Assembly: GCA_002435985.1 (NCBI GenBank)
Contig: DIXD01000115.1
Coordinates: forward strand, 1-7,800
DNA from: Spirochaetaceae bacterium UBA6089
Lineage (GTDB): Bacteria; Spirochaetota; Spirochaetia; Treponematales; Rectinemataceae
Direction of reading: 5' to 3'
DNA: 7,800 nucleotides
Numbering within the stretch: position 1 is the stretch's first letter; the number at the start of each line of letters is the position of its first letter. The position numbers and the translations under genes were made by a program. The notes below the pieces were generated by a model. That model was not told the origin of the DNA. It ran no database searches and saw only the letters and a list, made by a program, of their open reading frames with translations. Below are positions 5,669-7,800 of the stretch, piece by piece.

Positions 5669-7396
5669 ATGTCAGAAGCTAACGAAAAAACCGAGTATCT
5701 CGACTTCATTCGAGAGGCTGTTGCCGAAGATCTGCGCACCGGCCGTTTTAAGGAAGTACGTACCCGTTTTCCGCCCGAGCCAAACGGCTGGCTCCACATC
5801 GGTCACGCCAAGGCTCTCTTTGTTGACTTCGGAGTGGCGCAGGACTTCGGCGGGAAATGCAATCTGCGCATGGATGACACGAATCCGGAAAAAGAAGACA
5901 TGGAATATGTCGAAGCAATAAAAAGAGATATCAAATGGCTCGGTTACGACTGGGAAGACAGGCTTTTCTTCGCTTCGGATTACTACGAGATACTGTACGA
6001 CCTTGCTTGCAAACTTATCCGCAAAGGCCTTGCCTACGTCGACGATCTCGATGAAGAGCAGATAAAGGAATACCGCGGCACCAATGTGCCGGACAAGAAC
6101 AATATCACCTTTACGCCTCCTGGACGGAACAGCCCATGGAGGGACCGTTCGGTCGAAGAGAACCTCGATCTCTTTGGGCGCATGCGGGCCGGGGAATTTC
6201 CCGACGGCGCGAAGACCCTGCGTGCCAAGATCGATATGGCGCACCCCAATCTCCTCATGCGGGACCCCGTCATGTACCGCATCAGAAGAGAACCTCACTA
6301 TCGAACGGGCACCAAATGGTGTATCTACCCCATGTACGACTTTGCACACCCCTTATCGGACGCGATAGAGGGGGTCACGCACTCGCTGTGTTCGCTGGAG
6401 TACGAAATTCACCGCCCGCTCTACGAGTGGTTTGTGAAGAATGCCGAAGTGTTCCCTAGCCGACAGATCGAATTCGCACGTCTCAACCTGTCGCACACGG
6501 TACTTTCCAAACGCTGGCTTCTTCAGCTTGTCAGAGAAAAGAAAGTGTCGGGCTGGGATGACCCGCGGATGCCGACCATCGCAGGCTTGCGGCGGCGCGG
6601 ATATTCACCAGAGGGAATTCGCGATTTTCTTGGCCGCATAGGAATTGCCAAGACCGACTCTTTGGTCGACATTCAGTTGCTGGAACACTGTATCCGGGAA
6701 GACCTCAATGCGCGGGCGCGCCGTTACATGGCTGTCCTTGATCCTGTCAAACTTGTGATCGAAAACTGGCCCAAAGATAGGGTTGACTGGCTTGACGCAG
6801 TGAACAATCCGGAAGACCCTGCATCCGGCACGCGAAAGATTCCTTTCAGCGGCATGCTCTATGTAGAACGCGATGATTTTCGGGAGACGCCCCCGCCGAA
6901 GTACTACCGACTTCATCCAGGGAACCAGGTTCGCCTCCGCTATGGCTATATCGTCACCTGTACAGGCTACGAAAAAGACGCAGAGACTGGCGCAGTCACG
7001 CTCATACGGTGCACATACGATCCGGCGACTCGTGGCGGAGATGCTCCCGATAACCGAAAAGTCAAGGGCACAATCCACTGGGTCTCTGCCGACCACGCAA
7101 TTCCTTTCGAGGCTAGGCTCTATGATTATCTATTCGAGACCGAACGTCCCATGGAAGTGCCCGAGGGCAAGACCTTTCTAGACAATCTGTCGGACCATTC
7201 CCTTACGGTTCAATACAATGCAAAGGCCGAACCTGCTGTCGCAGAGATTGCTGTAGGCACCACAGTGCAATTCGAGCGACTGGGCTATTTTTGCAAGGAT
7301 ATCGATTCTACGACGCAACGTGCGGTCTTCAATCGGACGGTGACCCTGAAAGACACATGGGCCAAAATCGAAAAAAAATTTCAGGGACAGGCATAA
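5669..7396 (+). CDS. glnS: Glutaminyl-tRNA synthetase
   Basis: A 575-residue class I synthetase, slightly longer than the E. coli enzyme (554 residues), that attaches glutamine directly to tRNA(Gln). The HIGH motif is His43-Ile-Gly-His46 in PPEPNGWLHIGHAKAL, and the KMSKS motif is VLSKR at 278-282. RMDDTNPEKE, the RGT...NSPWRDRSVEENL stretch and TGTKWCIYPMYDFAHPLSDA...THSLCSLE follow the bacterial/eukaryotic GlnRS pattern closely. The C-terminal part from about residue 360 is the two-barrel anticodon-binding region, recognisable from FSGMLYVERDDF and KYYRLHPGNQVRLRYGYI. The ATG at 5669 is preceded by AGGAGGGAG. It lies 67 bases after gltX and 13 bases before the next synthetase gene, so co-transcription is likely. 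Bacterial GlnRS is generally considered to have been acquired from eukaryotes; bacteria without it use misacylation plus amidotransfer. Confidence 0.98.
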   Translation: MSEANEKTEYLDFIREAVAEDLRTGRFKEVRTRFPPEPNGWLHIGHAKALFVDFGVAQDFGGKCNLRMDDTNPEKEDMEYVEAIKRDIKWLGYDWEDRLFFASDYYEILYDLACKLIRKGLAYVDDLDEEQIKEYRGTNVPDKNNITFTPPGRNSPWRDRSVEENLDLFGRMRAGEFPDGAKTLRAKIDMAHPNLLMRDPVMYRIRREPHYRTGTKWCIYPMYDFAHPLSDAIEGVTHSLCSLEYEIHRPLYEWFVKNAEVFPSRQIEFARLNLSHTVLSKRWLLQLVREKKVSGWDDPRMPTIAGLRRRGYSPEGIRDFLGRIGIAKTDSLVDIQLLEHCIREDLNARARRYMAVLDPVKLVIENWPKDRVDWLDAVNNPEDPASGTRKIPFSGMLYVERDDFRETPPPKYYRLHPGNQVRLRYGYIVTCTGYEKDAETGAVTLIRCTYDPATRGGDAPDNRKVKGTIHWVSADHAIPFEARLYDYLFETERPMEVPEGKTFLDNLSDHSLTVQYNAKAEPAVAEIAVGTTVQFERLGYFCKDIDSTTQRAVFNRTVTLKDTWAKIEKKFQGQA

Positions 7397-7400
7397 GGAG
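7395..7400 (+). promoter_or_regulatory. Ribosome-binding site deciding the glycyl-tRNA synthetase start
   Basis: AAGGAG begins inside the glnS stop codon. It stands nine bases before the ATG at 7410 but only three bases before the in-frame ATG at 7404, which favours 7410. A third in-frame ATG at 7440, where the conserved protein core begins, has no such sequence ahead of it. The overlap with the glnS stop suggests translational coupling. Confidence 0.6.
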
Positions 7401-7409
7401 AGGATGGGT

Positions 7410-7800
7410 ATGGCAGACACGGCAGACACGACAGTCACGATGGATAAGATTGTCTCTCTCGCAAAGAGAAGGGGCTTTGTCTTTCAGTCGTCGGAGATTT
7501 ACGGTGGGCTTTCCGGTGCATGGGACTATGGTCCTCAGGGAGTCGAGCTCAAAAATCGCATTGCCCGCTTCTGGTGGAAGGAAATGACCCAGCTCCACGA
7601 TAACATTGTGGGCATCGATGCCGCGATTCTCATGCATCCGAAGGTGTGGCATGCCTCTGGACATGTCGAGAACTTTACCGACCCGCTCGTCGACTGTAAG
7701 AAATGCAAGACGAGATTTAGGGCCGACCAGATTCCGCCCGAGAACCTCGCTGCGAAGATATGCCCGGAGTGCGGTGGCGAACTCACGGAGACTCGCAAGT
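7410..7800 (+). CDS. glyQS: Glycyl-tRNA synthetase, single-chain (alpha2) type, N-terminal part
   Basis: The first 130 residues of a class II synthetase that charges tRNA(Gly); the frame is open at the window edge, so the gene is cut. The segment KRRGFVFQSSEIYGGLSGAWDYGPQG (residues 19-44) is diagnostic of the homodimeric eukaryote/archaeal-type enzyme found in some bacteria, not of the E. coli-like alpha2beta2 enzyme. HPKVWHASGHVENFTDPLVDC follows, and then a zinc-ribbon-like insertion with Cys96-xx-Cys99 and Cys118-xx-Cys121. An alternative ATG at 7404 would add two residues. The first ten residues, rich in Ala, Asp and Thr, are encoded mainly by a 9-base tandem repeat and are not part of the conserved core, which begins near Met11. 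The gene starts 13 bases after glnS, as the third member of the synthetase operon. Confidence 0.95.
   Translation, partial: MADTADTTVTMDKIVSLAKRRGFVFQSSEIYGGLSGAWDYGPQGVELKNRIARFWWKEMTQLHDNIVGIDAAILMHPKVWHASGHVENFTDPLVDCKKCKTRFRADQIPPENLAAKICPECGGELTETRK
7413..7439 (+). repeat. 9-base tandem repeat in the start of the glycyl-tRNA synthetase gene
   Basis: GCAGACACG occurs twice in a row (7413-7421, 7422-7430), followed by a diverged third unit ACAGTCACG (7431-7439). Each unit encodes three residues (Ala-Asp-Thr, Ala-Asp-Thr, Thr-Val-Thr), so a gain or loss of units keeps the frame. It ends directly at the in-frame ATG at 7440. Confidence 0.8.

Noticed and set aside
5672..6349. A 225-codon open frame on the minus strand inside glnS
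   Set aside because: It is a shadow of the strongly conserved GlnRS catalytic domain, with no independent support.
1..7800. Mobile elements, CRISPR arrays, tRNA/rRNA genes, toxin-antitoxin or defence genes
   Set aside because: None was seen: no transposase-like frame, no regularly spaced direct repeats beyond the 27-base array at 7413-7439, no cloverleaf-like sequence in the gaps, and every long gene-bearing frame but one has a housekeeping assignment.

Overview
This is a compact housekeeping region, most likely from a free-living or host-associated member of the Spirochaetota (roughly half G+C by eye). The assignment is an inference. It rests on the rpmF-acpP-rnc order, on an acyl carrier protein whose Ser37 region reads DSLDTYELVY (as I recall from Treponema-type ACPs, instead of the common DSLDTVELV), on a bacterial glutaminyl-tRNA synthetase, and on a single-chain eukaryote/archaeal-type glycyl-tRNA synthetase. 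A phylogeny of any of these proteins would settle it.

Layout: (1) 1-1142, plus strand: the 3' end of rpmF (ribosomal protein L32), acpP (acyl carrier protein) and rnc (RNase III), closely spaced and probably co-transcribed. (2) 1126-2499, minus strand: a CCA-adding enzyme/poly(A) polymerase-type nucleotidyltransferase with an HD domain, overlapping the end of rnc tail to tail. (3) 2566-3213, plus strand: thiamine pyrophosphokinase, divergent from the nucleotidyltransferase. (4) 3181-3687, minus strand: a HIT-family nucleotide hydrolase/transferase, overlapping the end of the kinase gene tail to tail. (5) 3712-4047, plus strand: an unrecognised small protein with three predicted membrane segments, starting only 24 bases from the divergent HIT gene. 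(6) 4132 to the window end, plus strand: gltX, glnS and the start of a glycyl-tRNA synthetase gene, three aminoacyl-tRNA synthetases in a row that probably form one operon.

Functionally the region is dominated by RNA and translation: L32, RNase III, tRNA 3'-end completion, and charging of tRNA(Glu), tRNA(Gln) and tRNA(Gly). Fatty-acid carrier, cofactor and nucleotide housekeeping genes lie among these. Genes are packed tightly: two convergent pairs overlap by 17 and 33 bases, two divergent pairs are separated by 66 and 24 bases, and no gene-free stretch exceeds 84 bases.

I found no mobile element, CRISPR array, tRNA/rRNA gene, toxin-antitoxin pair or defence system, and nothing that looks like an undescribed multi-gene system. 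The items worth a second look are small: the uncharacterised membrane protein, the overlapping convergent genes (one of which encodes RNase III), a hairpin touching the glnS ribosome-binding site, a possible operator upstream of gltX, and a 9-base tandem repeat at the start of the glycyl-tRNA synthetase gene.
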